From the NCBI GenBank assembly GCA_051294375.1, contig CM119270.1, positions 3,709,010 through 3,773,009 on the forward strand: a DNA stretch of 64,000 bases, read 5' to 3'. Source of the stretch: Paraspadella gotoi. Lineage: Eukaryota > Chaetognatha. Each line of letters opens with the position of its first letter. Within the stretch, counting starts at the first letter, position 1. The notes under the pieces are model-generated. The model was not told the DNA's origin. It ran no database searches and was given only the letters and a program-made list of their open reading frames with translations. A program made the position numbers and the translations under genes. Shown in pieces: positions 11,285 through 22,596 of the stretch.

Positions 11285-11340
11285 AGAGAGACAGAGACGA
11301 TATGCGAAGACGAGAGATAGAGAGAGAGAGCGAGAAGATC
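11285..11340. repeat. Imperfect GA tract
   Basis: GACAGAGAG and GAGAGAGC words immediately before the presumed 3' end of the LINE. A second GA tract follows the other end of the LINE at 17759. Confidence 0.8.
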
Positions 11341-12639
11341 TTTTTGATTTTGAATACAGTTTATTGGCACACTGGGATATCATCGGTGCATATCTAGCCG
11401 CCAACCCAGTTTAAATCACGTCCTTTAAGGCGACCATTTAAGTTACACACACGACCAGCCTTTTGATACCATATATGACAAATTTTTAGGCTCCTATTAC
11501 ATCATATGTTTCCATAACGTATGATGGAAAACACAAACGTTCTGAACCTTGCTAAAATTAACTCCGGCATATCTAGGCATCTGAGTGCTATAACTTTCTA
11601 TCGAATACACGTTGGGTCACTCCGTATAATCGCGTTGACACGAAAGACAAAAATATTGACAACTTGCATAAAAAGCTACCCGATTCAGAGGTAAAATTAG
11701 TTAATCGTACCAGTCATACCGAAGCCCAAACAACCACATCAAAAATAGGTTTGCTTAACTGTTAATCAATAGCAGTTCCGTCTATAACTCACGGAACCTC
11801 ACTTGGTTACATCCAAAACAAATTAAAGTTAATTTGCGCCTCGTGAATTTACTTGTTCCAAGACCAAGTTAAATGTACTAATTAGCGTCTCAGTAGAGTT
11901 TGATAAAATAAAAAAAATAAAAAAATTTTTGATTAATTTAATTAATTTGGACCCCCTTCGGGGCAGGCCCCCTTTTCTCTTCCTCCGACAGATTCACCGA
12001 CTTCACAGATATGTGTGGCTAACCCGTTTGAGAGATCCGCATCTTCACACACGAAAGTGAGAGTCGGATCCCGCGCGCCTACAAGGGAGACGGACGTATG
12101 TCAATGGAGAGTAACTTATTAGTCTCGGTCTGTTGTCTGTTCCATTGCGTTCCGGTTGGGTCTACGTGCGTTGTTCAAAATTAAGAGGCCCAGTTCTAGG
12201 GAATAAACGCTGAGAACTGTCTTGTATGTTCTTTGCTGTTTTACCCCACAGTTAGATCTCGAATTCGAAAAAGAATGGTCTTCCCGCCACTATATCCACT
12301 TTGCTACTAACACGTCGCGCACTCAAAAGAAGCCAGCAGCCGTTTTAAAACAAAAATGTCCTTTAAATGGGTGTTTTTCGACGCTTACGCTACCACTCGC
12401 GCCATCCATTAAGTAGTAGTTATTTTGAAAACATATCTTTCGGGAGAACTCCAGCGCCCAATTCTTCAAATGCTTGGACCCTGGATCTTCCAGTTTTCGT
12501 CCAATGGAACCTCGGACCATAGGCTACAGTAACAAAAACGCTTCTGCATATTCTTCTGAATTAACAGCGTTTTCTGATCACATTACGTTGTAAATTATTT
12601 TAATTATAATCTGGGATTCTATTTCCCCTTTGTCAATCG

Positions 12640-13540
12640 TTTTTGATCCCGTTCCTCTCAGATTCCGAAAGTCTCCAAATTGCCTTTTCCAAACCACTTC
12701 ATTTATTGTAAATCTTCTTCCACAGTAATTTTTTTGGTCCCAGAGTGACTCCCAAAAATTTTACTTTGTCGGACCACTCTCGGGACCGTTGGTGCACCAA
12801 GAGGACTCGAGGTTTCATTATCAGCCCTTCAGATTGAATTTTCGTTAGGCGACTAAAGATCTATAAATTTGACTTGTTGAAAGGCGGCTAATTTTAGGCC
12901 CGGCCATTTGGTGCACCCACTCCTTCTAAAAAATTAATTTAATCTTTTAATTCCGTAGGTTTTGCCATTAGTCAGATTATCTGCGATAGGTCCATTGCTG
13001 CTTGATCATCGGCAAATTTGCAGCTGGCTCTATTTCTGTTGCCCCCTTTCAAATACGTCCGTCTGTGATGAATATTGAAAGGTCTGGGGGGACCAATTAC
13101 CCCTCCTTTGTGGCAGTACCAGTTGTTGAATTTTGAATAGATTTTGCGACTTCCTCCTGCCCTTCGTGGACGGTTATAAATCGGTCACTTAAGAAACTTG
13201 CCTTATGCATCCAAACTTAATTGTGATGTAAGCCCTTTTTTGCTATTTTGTAACGTAAGCCCATTCCACCAGAGATAGATCGATATGCCTAGTTCGATGG
13301 TCAAGAAAAACAACCTACTACACATTTCTTTTCCGAAAACGCCCTGATATTACACCTTCTGTTAATCAAAACAGCATGAGCTCTTGTGGCACCTCCGATT
13401 CCTCTATATATCCACTTTGATAGACGACTTTTCTCATCCCTTCTCTTGTCCAGATCCACTATTAGCCCTTTTTTTTAATAATGTCTCCAAAGGACTTTAC
13501 CTATACATGGAAAGGAGACTTATTGGACGATGATTTTGGA
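12640..13540 (-). pseudogene. Reverse transcriptase domain of the LINE, frameshifted
   Basis: Reading the minus strand from 13540 downward across frame changes gives, in canonical order, VSFPCIGKVLWRHY (13470-13530; the RPIS..GK.LER region), SFLSDRFITVHEGQ (about 13160-13200), GGVIGPPRPFNI (about 13081-13120; the GVPQGS..LFN motif), KFADDQAAMDL (about 12985-13020; catalytic F/YADD box), KVKFLGVTLGP (about 12735-12770) and IWRLSESERNG (about 12660-12690). The order and spacing match non-LTR reverse transcriptases, and the two catalytic aspartates are present. Several stops and at least three frame changes lie between motifs, so no active enzyme can be encoded as written. Confidence 0.85.
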
Positions 13541-15239
13541 TTCTTTTACAATCTTTTCCTTTCTTCGGAAGAGTTATTTAGCCTTCTGCTTCTTTTCACG
13601 CCTGATTAAAGGCCTCTTGCCCAACCATATGTTGAATAATGTCAGAAGTTGAAGTAGGACTGTAGCTGCATTTATTCCGCCTTGGAGGGCATACAAGCTA
13701 AGTGACTCCGCGTCTTCGTGCCTGCAGCCTGACTTACTTTTTACACTCACGTAATACCGCTATTAAATTCTCGCTGACGAAGTCGGGCTGTTCTCACTCT
13801 TCCTGCTCGTTTTTTGCTAGCTGGAAACAAACCTTCCAGACTATTTTAAGCAGTAATCGTCCTATCTCTTTTCCTCCACTATCATCGATCAAAAAGTTTC
13901 ATCCGGGTCGGGATTCGTAAACCTTTTCTCTAGCTTCTCCTGCATGTGTTATCGCTCGTTCTTTAGCCTTACTGCTTGGTGTCCTATTTGCCTCGATCAA
14001 GTGCTCGCGGCAGGGCGATTTCCGAATGTCCTCTATATTTGGCTATTCCTTGTAGTACTATCTCCATTTCTTCTTTTCTCGCCTGTTGTGGTATTTGCCA
14101 TAATGTCTACTTTTTGACTTCCCAATGAAGTTGCCTCGTCATTTCTTAAGGACTTTTCTTAAGTTCCTGGGAACCCTTTATTGATATATCTATTCTTAGC
14201 GACTCATTCGTTTGCTGCGGTCGCTTCTCCTCCTCCAAATTGTGCAGCTTTTCCTTTATCCCCAGAAGATATTGGACTGTTTTGACAGTTTATTGGAACC
14301 TTTAGGTTCTCACACAGTTCTTTCTTTAAGTACTTTCGTCCATAGCGTCTCTATAATTATGTGAGCAAATTCTTTGCCCAATTTTTCTATAGTTTACCGT
14401 TATCGTCTTCCTGGGACGCGTGCGCATGCTAGCCCACAACGACGAGCTTCTCGACTTGCTCTGCGAACTTTTGCACAATCTGTAATTTTTCCCTCTTAGC
14501 TAGCCATTGCTCTCCCCGTTTCCAAAGCCTATCTATCGTAATGCTGTGCGGCAATCCAGTCCTACACATTCGCTCTGTATTAGAGCACCCCGTGTTCCAT
14601 TCACAGCTGTCTCATCCAAGAAGTTCTAATCGTTGCACAGGCTCAAAATCTACAGCAGCGCCTTTTGCCCGTTGCTTGAGAAACTGAAGAAAGTTGTTCT
14701 CCGCCCGTATTTACAGCATTGTAAGTTTATATTTTTCCACGCTGATCTTCCCAACACGTTTCCCTTCTGTATTTGAGTTACCCTCCAAGGCATGCCTCAG
14801 ATTTCGCCATTCATATCCTCCCATTTATTGAGACTTGCGCTATCCTTTTTACCGTCATGTCTTGCATTGATATTTGTTCAAAGTATTTCGTTTGGCGCTT
14901 TACTGTCTCTGCGGTGTACTGTAAATTGTGGATTATCAACATAATTCCCAGTTTAGCAGTGACTAATTCTTACACCACTAATTGATTCTGCGTTCTGAGT
15001 CTTTTGCTTTTTATACTTCAAGAATGAGATTTAATCCTTTGTGGCGACATAGCATTAATACTCCCCCGGGATTGCCGTTGTGTTTGTTGGAACGGTGGTC
15101 TCTTCTCACTGTGATAAATTACCTAAAAGCGTATTCAATCTTCGTTTTTCAATCTTGCTCAGATGTCGTTAACTTCAACCAACTATTCGTATGTCTGCTG
15201 CAGTAAGTAGCGTAATTGCTTTTCTCTATTAATTAAATT

Positions 15240-16400
15240 TTCTAAATTTCTAAATCTCCTAGTATGATAGCAGTTTCGTTCACCCTGCAGTATGCGACCT
15301 GCCCTTTATTGTACTGGTCCAAATCTCTTGCAAAACGCTGCTTGCTCTTGACTGTACTGAAGGTATTCGCTGAGGGCTTGCTCAGATTATCTGGTGGTGC
15401 ATCTGTTACTGCTGTACCTGCCACGACCGCGCGGCGTTCCCATGTTGGAGGTGTTTGGCTCTTGGACATTGTCGTTTGTTGTGACTCCCTCGCATATAGG
15501 CTGGAATTGGCTGCAGTTAAGCCCCAGAGTCGCGCATTGGCGCCTGCCACTGTTGGTTCGTTGTCCCCACTGTGCTGGCTGTTAGTTGCTGTAGTTCCCG
15601 GTCTGCTGATTCATTGCATCCGTGGCTTTCTTGTTTGCCTATTTGCCCTTCCAATCGCCTCCCTGTAATGTTGTAGATTGGCTTTGTGAAGCGCGTCCCC
15701 ACTTTGAGCCGAGTTGCTATATCCGCCTGCTTGATTCTCCGTTCGCGTATCGTCCGGAGCATTGATGACATGTGCCGCCAGTCGGCACGCTTCGGGACAT
15801 GAATTGCCTGTAGGGGCTATTTGACACCATGTTGAAAATAACCTCGCGGATCGTTCCTGTTCCTTACCATCCGAATCATTTGTAGGCCTATTTTTAATAT
15901 TTTTATTCTTTGTTGCATTCATCCTTCAAGTTTCATACCAAGTCTCCTGTTGGACTTTTTCCGCAATATGTTTCTAGCCAAATTACGTTACTGTAGTTAT
16001 CCCCTAACAGACCCCACAGTTCTAACCATTGAACTCATTCAGAACTTTGCACATTGCCAAGCCACATGGCTTCACAATTCACTATGTCATCGCCTTGTTT
16101 AAGTTACTCGACGCAATGTTTGGCACTTGTCACATTTGCATACTGTCCTCGATGTCCCTGTCGCGTGTTGCCCTGTAGGACTCCATTTCCTAATTTTTCC
16201 CCTTCTCTGTTTCTTTGTCCCATGGTACGGCCCTTGCGTTACTTTTCTTGCTCTTGCATTCAGTTATTCGCGGCCATGTAGCTGCACGCCCTCTATAGGC
16301 TTGCAGAATGTGGGCCTTGACAATTTGCCGCAAGAGATTTCTTCGCTCCTTGCCTTGACAATCCTTAATCCTACGTGATTTTGTCCGCATCAGAACATTT
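15240..16400 (-). pseudogene. Possible ORF1 (gag-like) region of the LINE
   Basis: This lies upstream of the RT on the minus strand, where ORF1 would be expected. Fragmentary frames are hydrophilic and Arg/Gln/Thr-rich. Cys/His-containing pieces such as KCDKCQTLRR (near 16110-16140) and SHVAWQCAK (near 16040-16070) resemble broken CCHC zinc knuckles, but no intact CX2CX4HX4C motif can be read in one frame. The endonuclease expected between ORF1 and RT could not be confidently located. Confidence 0.35.
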
Positions 16401-17758
16401 GTTTTCTGGTTTTCTGACAGTGCAAGCTGAGTGTGTCCGACCTGTTAAACATTTACAGCATTGTGTAATTTGCAACTCTGTTTGAATCTTCGACTTTCAT
16501 GTCATCTTGAAAAGGTATCTGAAAACCCTCCACCTATTAATGCGACCTTTTTCGACTACGATCTTCAGCGTAAACTCACACGCTCCAAGTGGAGTTGTTC
16601 TCTTTGCCGCACCGCTTTTTATCCGCTTTAGCTTCTGAAGCCGTGAGTAGTTTGTCCGTCTCAATTGACTTCTATGATGTCCTCCTCTGCCAATTTCAGC
16701 GGCTCCTTAAGCCCCCGTATGGACGACGCTCTGTCTGTATTCGTATTCGCGTCTGAGAGTTCTGCCGGGAACAAGTGTGTATTCATTAGACTTCCCATAG
16801 TTCCAGTTTCAAGAGACTCATTACAAGTCTTTCGGGTTTCTCCCCGTCAAAGAACAATTTTACTCCCTTTCTGCGTGTATTTTTGAATCCCATCTCAACT
16901 CTAATACGCCACAATTCACGCCGGTCTGTTATACTTTTAATTCATAATCTCGTGTTTAAGATTTTTAGCGACTCCAGAATTAGCGGCTATTTTCAGCCAC
17001 GATAAAGTGACCTTGCCTTACTAGTACAGCCAGTTTCTTGTTAAGAGACTTCCCTTCGAGCATGTGTTAGCTCTGTACTTCGCTCGGCAATCTCCCGACT
17101 TGTTCTTCCTTCCTGGGCTCGAGACTTGGAGCAACGCCTCCCAGTAGCTTCAATTTCTTCCAGCTTCGTCGGTTTCGCTTCGTTTCCCGTTCCTGTACTT
17201 CACCGAGTTTGACTCGTCCACTTTCTGCCCCGACTATGCTCTAGCCCATCCGCGTTTTCAGATCGCTTGCTGGACTCTTGGCGTTTCGACCTGTGACTGT
17301 AGTTATAAATTGGCGTCTTTGCCGATTTGTTTCTGCACTAAACTTTCTTACGTAAAACTGTGCCTTTTCTCCCACTATACCTTTAATTTCTCCAATTTCA
17401 TTCGCTATCGAAGACCTTTAACAAAGTTTTACAAAGTACGCTTTCTTGATTTAAGTTGGCACTGCTCCTTTATTCCGATTTCAGGTCGCGACTGGTTTTT
17501 CTGCTGTGTGTTTGACATTGTAACACTAGATCTAAATGTAGATATAGCTAGTATAATTCGCGACTAGTTAGTAATAAGTGCTAACATCGTGAGAGGTTAA
17601 CTCGCAGACCCCTTGTTTCGTAAAATTTTCCAAGTCCGAGCATGATTTTTTAAAAAACAAATTATTCAGAGGATCGACTCATACGTCTGGTTGTTCCGGT
17701 CGGCAGGTTAGACTATTTTGTAATATTTAATATTAATTAAAAAGGAAAGAGATCGAGA

Positions 17759-17832
17759 CTGAGAGAGAGAGAGAGAGAGAGAAAGAAAGAGAGAAAGAGA
17801 AAGAGATAGAGAGAGAAAGAGAGAGAGAAAGA
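17759..17832. repeat. GA/GAAA microsatellite
   Basis: GA run with GAAAGAGA interruptions, directly beyond the inferred 5' end of the LINE. Confidence 0.9.
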
Positions 17833-18459
17833 TATTCACATGTGCTAGGCGAAACAACATATAAATCTTTTATTCATAAAAGCTTAAATATTTCGTACAT
17901 TTTGTAAACTGTATCTTTAATACGTGACTTGAGTATAAATTCGTGATGGCGCGTAAAAGTTTAATGATTTAAAAGTAACAGAACGTTGAAGCGAGAAGAG
18001 TGAAAAAAAAGCGCTCTCAATATTTGATTTGTTAAATGGCAAAATGGCTAATGTTGCATTTGTAGGTTTTTCATGTCAAATGATGTTATTTTTTATTTAA
18101 TGGAAAGAATCAGTAATTAGGAAGTAATAAAACTGAAAACTGAATGTTCCGCAGACAACAAATTTCTGACAACAAATTTGCTGACAATACGATTTAATGC
18201 TGACAACAGAAAATAGACGGCAAATATCTCAGCCGATAGGTAAAAGAATGTCTTTCCCGATGTTATGTTTTATTAAAAAAGGAAATAATGATAATTCTCA
18301 TGTCAATTATCGGGTTTTTTCCTGACACAATACTAAAACGAAGACTATCCTACGATTTTTTTATGACCTAACGTTTTCTAAGAATATCATAAAAAAAATA
18401 TTACGCGAAGGTTTACTTGCGACATTCAATCGCTTTTTCGAGAGAGAATCTTTAAAAAG

Positions 18460-18460
<1 letters not shown>
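17833..18460. other. AT-rich unique sequence, no gene seen
   Basis: Contains short direct repeats of GACAACAAATTT and CTGACAA at 18150-18210. Otherwise featureless. Confidence 0.5.

Positions 18461-18463
<3 letters not shown>

Positions 18464-18515
<52 letters not shown>
18464..18515. repeat. CT microsatellite
   Basis: About 26 uninterrupted CT units on the + strand. Confidence 0.95.
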
Positions 18516-18735
18516 ATGTTTCCTCCGATGTTCTGGCAATTTTCTCTCGAAATATCATCTCCATAAACTTGAGCCTGTGACTCCGCGGGTGGGAGGATTT
18601 TGGGGACTCGTGGTAGGAATAATAGGGGGTCTCGTGGTAGAAAGGAAAGGAGATCTCGTGGTGAGGAGGAAGAAATGAGGTAAGTTCGTCAGAGGAAAAG
18701 AGACGAAGGTTTGAGAGGAATAGAGGAAACCAACG

Positions 18736-19096
18736 GGGCCCTCTTTTCCAAAATCGACCCGTTTCAACTTAAATTTTTTTAATTAATTAACGTCAGGAAT
18801 GAAAAGTTTGTTGAGGATTTAAATTATGGATTAGGTTTATGGATTAGGTTAAATTATATTAAATTAAATTAATTTTTTTGATTAATTAACGTTAGTTGGT
18901 TGAAGATTTAAATTATGAATTAGGTTTATGGATTAGGTTAAATTAAATTTAATTAAATTAGATTAAATTTAATTATGGATTAGGTTAGGATAAAGAATAT
19001 GGATTAGGGATTTTATTAAACTTACGAAAAAGTTTAGTGCTATATATTAAAATTTGGAATTTAGGGTAAATGGGGCGCTCTCGGAAAATAGTGCCG
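18736..19096. mobile_element. MITE-like element, TIR family T1, copy 1
   Basis: The left end reads GGGCCCTCTTTTCCAAAA then CGACCCGTTTC. The reverse complement of the right end reads GGCACTATTTTCCGAGA then GCGCCCCATTT. The interior is AT-rich with repeated TTATGGATTAGGTT words. No coding capacity. Related ends bound elements at 35827-36380 and 42680-43744. No clear target-site duplication was identified. Confidence 0.6.
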
Positions 19097-19303
19097 TTCT
19101 TAAGAAGTGGTTACCTAACGCGTAGTAGTTTCCAGTTTCCACTCAATAAAACGTAAAAAGAATCGATTAATTTTTATGTTTTTTTATAATGAATTTAGTG
19201 ATAAGGACGCGCGCGGATTCTCGGTTCACCCAGGATAAAATCTGGCGCAAAACGACGATCCCCCTTATCTCTCTCTGTCTCTCTCTCTCTCTTTCTCTCT
19301 TTC

Positions 19304-19561
19304 NNNNNNNNNNNNNNNNNNNNNNNNNNNNNNNNNNNNNNNNNNNNNNNNNNNNNNNNNNNNNNNNNNNNNNNNNNNNNNNNNNNNNNNNNNNNNNNNN
19401 NNNNNNNNNNNNNNNNNNNNNNNNNNNNNNNNNNNNNNNNNNNNNNNNNNNNNNNNNNNNNNNNNNNNNNNNNNNNNNNNNNNNNNNNNNNNNNNNNNNN
19501 NNNNNNNNNNNNNNNNNNNNNNNNNNNNNNNNNNNNNNNNNNNNNNNNNNNNNNNNNNNNN
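19304..19561. other. Assembly gap of 258 N inside a CT microsatellite
   Basis: CT repeats flank both sides (19268-19303 and 19562-19581). Confidence 0.98.
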
Positions 19562-19807
19562 CTCTCTCTCTCTCTCTCTCTGTTATTCCACGAGGAAATC
19601 GGGCGAGAAATGAAAGCATCGGAAAACGCGAACCCAAAATATGCAAATGTCGTTAAGCGGTTGTTTTGACGACAACTGATGACATTGTTTTTGTAAACGG
19701 GTATAACGAGCGAATATTTGAAAACGGGTTCATTTTTTTTATATTTTCGTTACGTTTTATCCTTAAATATGTTTTAATATCCTGATAAACTAGACTCAGA
19801 GAATCTT

Positions 19808-19910
19808 GATTGAAAGCTTGCAGGGTCTCGCTATGTTATCATCTTGTAAGAGGGATAGACACCGAAACCCACCATAGCCTGTTAAAAGTTCAGGGATAGA
19901 TAGCATGTAT
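19808..19910 (+). repeat. Dispersed repeat R1, copy 2
   Basis: GATTGAAAGCTTGCAGGG, ATCTTGTAAGAGGGAT, ATAGCCTGTTAAAAG and CAGGGATAGATAGC follow in the same order as copies 1 and 3, with scattered substitutions and indels. Confidence 0.75.
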
Positions 19911-20028
19911 GTTAATTTTCATAATATTTATACTTCAGATCTTTTTTTCTGGCTCTACTTTTTTTTTGTTCCCGTTCCGTTTTTTTTTTCTACTCACGTT
20001 TTTCTAATCCCCTCCCTAAAAATACATC

Positions 20029-20029
<1 letters not shown>

Positions 20030-20101
<72 letters not shown>

Positions 20102-20885
20102 TCACTTCTCGGTGTCTCCTTGTCTATCTTTCCCCTCCTCTCCCCCTCTTCTTATCTCCTCCTCCTTCCCCTCTCTCCTTTCCCATAATCCCTCCCCCTT
20201 CTACTTTCCTTATCTCGTTCCAGAGGCATTCAAATTGTGTCATCGTCTCTCGACGCGACTTATTTTTCATCCAAACACTTTGCTGCGATTCTGCCTCTTC
20301 CTCCTCCTCCTCTTCTTCCTCTTCCTCTTCCTCCTCCTCCTTTCTCTTTCCAGTTTTCCTTCTTTCCTTTTTTTTACCCTTTCCTCCCATTCACTTACTC
20401 TCTTTCTACTTCCTTTTTCTACTTTTTCTTTATCTAATTTTTTCACTATTGGTTCCTATATTTTTTACTCTCCTTTCCTTTCCTCTGCTCCTTTCCTTTC
20501 TTCTCTTTTGCCTCTCCTTTCCGTTTCTTTCTTTTCCTCTCCTTTCATTTTCTTTTATTTCTTTTCATTTTCTCTTTTTTCCTCCCCTCTCCTCTACTTT
20601 CCTTTCCTTTCCTTTCCTGTTACCTTTTCCTTTCCTTTCCTTTCCTTATCCTTTCCTTTCCTTTCCGTTTCCTTTTCTTTTCTCTCTCTCTCTTCCTCTT
20701 CCTCTCCTTCTCTCTCCTCTTCTTCCTTTCCTTTCCTTTCCTTTCCTTTCCTTTTCTTTTACTTTTCTTTCCTTTCTTTTCCTTTTTTTTCTTTCCTTTC
20801 CTTTCTTATTCTTTCCGTTCCTTTTCTTTCCTCTTTTTCCTTTCCTTTTTCCGTCACTTTTCTCCGCTCTCCTTCTTTCTCTTCT
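20030..20885. repeat. CT microsatellite and long polypyrimidine block
   Basis: Over 30 CT units (20031-20096) lead into about 790 bp in which the + strand is almost wholly C and T (TTTCC, TTCCT, CCTCTT units, including TTTCC arrays at 20590-20760). Long Phe/Ser/Leu open frames on + and Lys/Arg/Glu frames on - are compositional and not called as genes. Confidence 0.9.
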
Positions 20886-21050
20886 TCCGCTACTGACTGA
20901 CGAAAATGTCCCAGTCCGAATAACAACAACGACGACAACAACGACGACGACAAGATGGCGTCGTCTGACGTCGATATTCACTTCTTCAGACACAAACAAA
21001 AACCGCATCGACCGCGGGAGTCGCTTAACAGCGTCGCCCCCCCTATTCAC
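20886..21050. other. ACG/AAC triplet-rich spacer
   Basis: AACAACAACGACGACAACA-type triplets at 20918-20955, then unique sequence. It separates two polypyrimidine blocks. Confidence 0.6.
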
Positions 21051-21355
21051 CTCCTTTTTTAACCTCTCCATCTTCTCACCAGATCTCCCCTCTCTCTCCC
21101 CCTTTCCCCTCCCTCCCTCTTTCTCTTCCTCCTTCCTCACTCTCTTCCTCTCTTTCTTTCTTCTCCCTTCCTCTCTTCCTCCCTATCTTTCTCCTCCCTC
21201 CCTCTCTTCCTCCCTCTCTTTCTCTTCCCTCCCTCTCTCTCTTCCTCCCTCTCTTCTTCCCTCTCTTCATCCATCTCTTCCTCCATCACTTCCTCCTCCT
21301 TCCCTTTCTCTCTTCCTCCCTCTCTTCCTCCTCCCTCCCTCTCTCTCTTCCCCGC
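21051..21355. repeat. Polypyrimidine block with CTTCCTCCCTCT units
   Basis: Imperfect 12-16 bp units of C/T only, for about 300 bp on the + strand. Confidence 0.85.
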
Positions 21356-21620
21356 CGCTCGTAGAAAAGAAGGCATCCCATTCCAGAATTCTGTTTAGCT
21401 TCTTTATCTTTTCGGGAGGAGAGAGAGAGAGAGAGAAGAGAGAGAGGAGATGGAGAAGGAGAGATGAGATGCTCGAGACAGAGAGAGAGAGGAAGGAGAG
21501 AGAGAGAGAGAGAGAGAGAGTCAGTGGAGGGAATTAAAAGAGGCGATTCCAGGCGTTCGCTTTCGCGGCCGTCGGACGTTCGTCTTCCGCAAAACAAAAA
21601 CGAAAAACATTTTTGTTTTT
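21340..21620. repeat. Locus with a noisy second copy at 28975-29275
   Basis: CGCTCGTAGAAAAGAAGG, AATTCTGTTTAGCT, a GA tract (21418-21525), GAGGGAATTAAAAGAGG and CGATTCCAGGCG occur in the same order at 28975-29275 with many indels and substitutions. No coding content. Confidence 0.6.
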
Positions 21621-21763
21621 CAAGAAGAAAAACAATTTTTTTTCTTTCTTTTTTTTCTTTCTTTTTTTTTTTTAAGGACAACACCACGAATTTTTTTCTT
21701 ATCAAAGAAAAGACTTTCGTTTTTTTATCCTTTCTCTTTCATGTGAAACTTGACGCTCCTTGT

Positions 21764-21860
21764 CGTTATTGTCGTCGTCGTCGTCGTCATCGTCATAATC
21801 GTCGTCGTCATCGTCATAATCGTCGTCGTCGTCAGCATCGTCGTCGTCGTCGTCGTGGTT
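21764..21860. repeat. GTC (ACG-class) triplet repeat
   Basis: GTC and ATC triplets with a 15-18 bp higher-order pattern (CGTCATCGTCATAAT repeated). Confidence 0.9.
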
Positions 21861-22495
21861 TAACGATACCATTGACTGAGTTCGCGTTGGGGTTGAAAAC
21901 TGTCTCTCGAAGAGACGAGGTCGGAGCTGAAGTCGGAGAACAAGTCGGAGTCACAGTAAGATTCAAAGTAGGAGTCGGAGTCGCAGGAGTCTGGGCCGCA
22001 GTGGCTCATGTAAGAAAGCCGCCAGCTTAAGGCCACTGGGTTCTCGGTTCAAGGTTGTTTACGGCCGCTCTTTCACGCTACCCTCGTAGCACCGGCTTCG
22101 GATTGGATCGGTTTACTCAATGAGCCAAGCGATTGTAGAAAATTTGGTCAATACCGGCGAGTATGAGAATTCGAGATCGGCCGGTGAACTTGCTTTAACA
22201 TGGGTCCTTATTTTGTGCCTCTCCAAATCACGAGACATGAGAAAATCACGAATAAATCCAGAAAATCTTAGATAAATTTTAAACGATCATTTAAGAAATT
22301 TTAAACAATTAATGGAGACTTTTACAATTTTAACTTCCCTTGCGATGAAATCTCACAAATCACGAAATCCCGGATGAAGGATCGAGTGAAAAAAACCTTC
22401 ACGAATCCGCGTCACTGAATGTGTGAACGAGACGAAGTGATCCTCTCGTTAGCGTCTGACAATCTGAGAGATCTAGTTGACGTTTCTCTTCACCG
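21861..22495. other. Unique sequence with weak repeats, no gene seen
   Basis: GTCGGAGTC words at 21920-21990 form a short degenerate tandem. 22172-22260 resembles 27409-27500 (CGGCCGGTGAACTTGCTTTAACATG against CGGCCGCTAGGTTAAAACTGGCTTTAACATG, compared in pieces). ATCACGA words recur at 22230-22360. No exon or tRNA could be supported. Confidence 0.45.
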
Positions 22496-22496
22496 T

Positions 22497-22528
22497 TGGA
22501 GGCGGCGGCGGAGGACGCCGCGGAGGAC

Positions 22529-22595
<67 letters not shown>

Positions 22596-22596
22596 A
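22497..22596. repeat. GGC/CGG triplet repeat
   Basis: About 22 perfect GGC units (22529-22594) are preceded by imperfect GGC/GGA/CGC triplets. All six frames read as poly-Ala, -Gly, -Arg or -Pro. No start codon or exon context makes any of them a credible gene. Confidence 0.95.

Larger units (their letters stand above)
11345..17700 (-). mobile_element. Degraded non-LTR retrotransposon (LINE), I/Jockey-like
   Basis: This 6.3-kb block lacks microsatellites and has a more even composition than its surroundings. On the minus strand it contains ordered reverse transcriptase motifs (see 12640-13540), a possible cysteine/histidine-rich ORF1 zone around 16000-16400, and a plausible 3' end with an AATAAA at 11360-11365 followed by a short A-rich tail. 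The length suits a full element. Boundaries are inferred from composition: the 5' end could be anywhere near 17550-17740. Reading frames break every few dozen codons, so the copy is dead or the sequence is error-rich. The clade assignment rests on the shape of the motifs only. Confidence 0.75.

Noticed and set aside
15264-15668. 134-codon + strand hydrophobic frame that looks like a membrane protein
   Set aside because: It lies antisense to the LINE, whose coding direction is minus, and the hydrophobicity is a mirror of hydrophilic minus-strand codons.
12000-17600. Ty3/gypsy-type LTR retrotransposon as the identity of this block
   Set aside because: The motif set (SFLSDRF, the FADD box followed by KVKFLGVTLGP) has the order of non-LTR RTs. 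No LTR pair, protease or integrase signature was found.
20449-21537. 362-codon open frame on the + strand, the longest gap-free frame
   Set aside because: It is almost entirely Phe/Ser/Leu/Pro from a polypyrimidine tract and then runs through triplet repeats into a GA tract. Composition alone explains it.
22025-22110. Possible tRNA (GGTTCTCGGTTCAAGG looks like a T-arm)
   Set aside because: No cloverleaf with a 7-bp acceptor and matching A box could be built around it.
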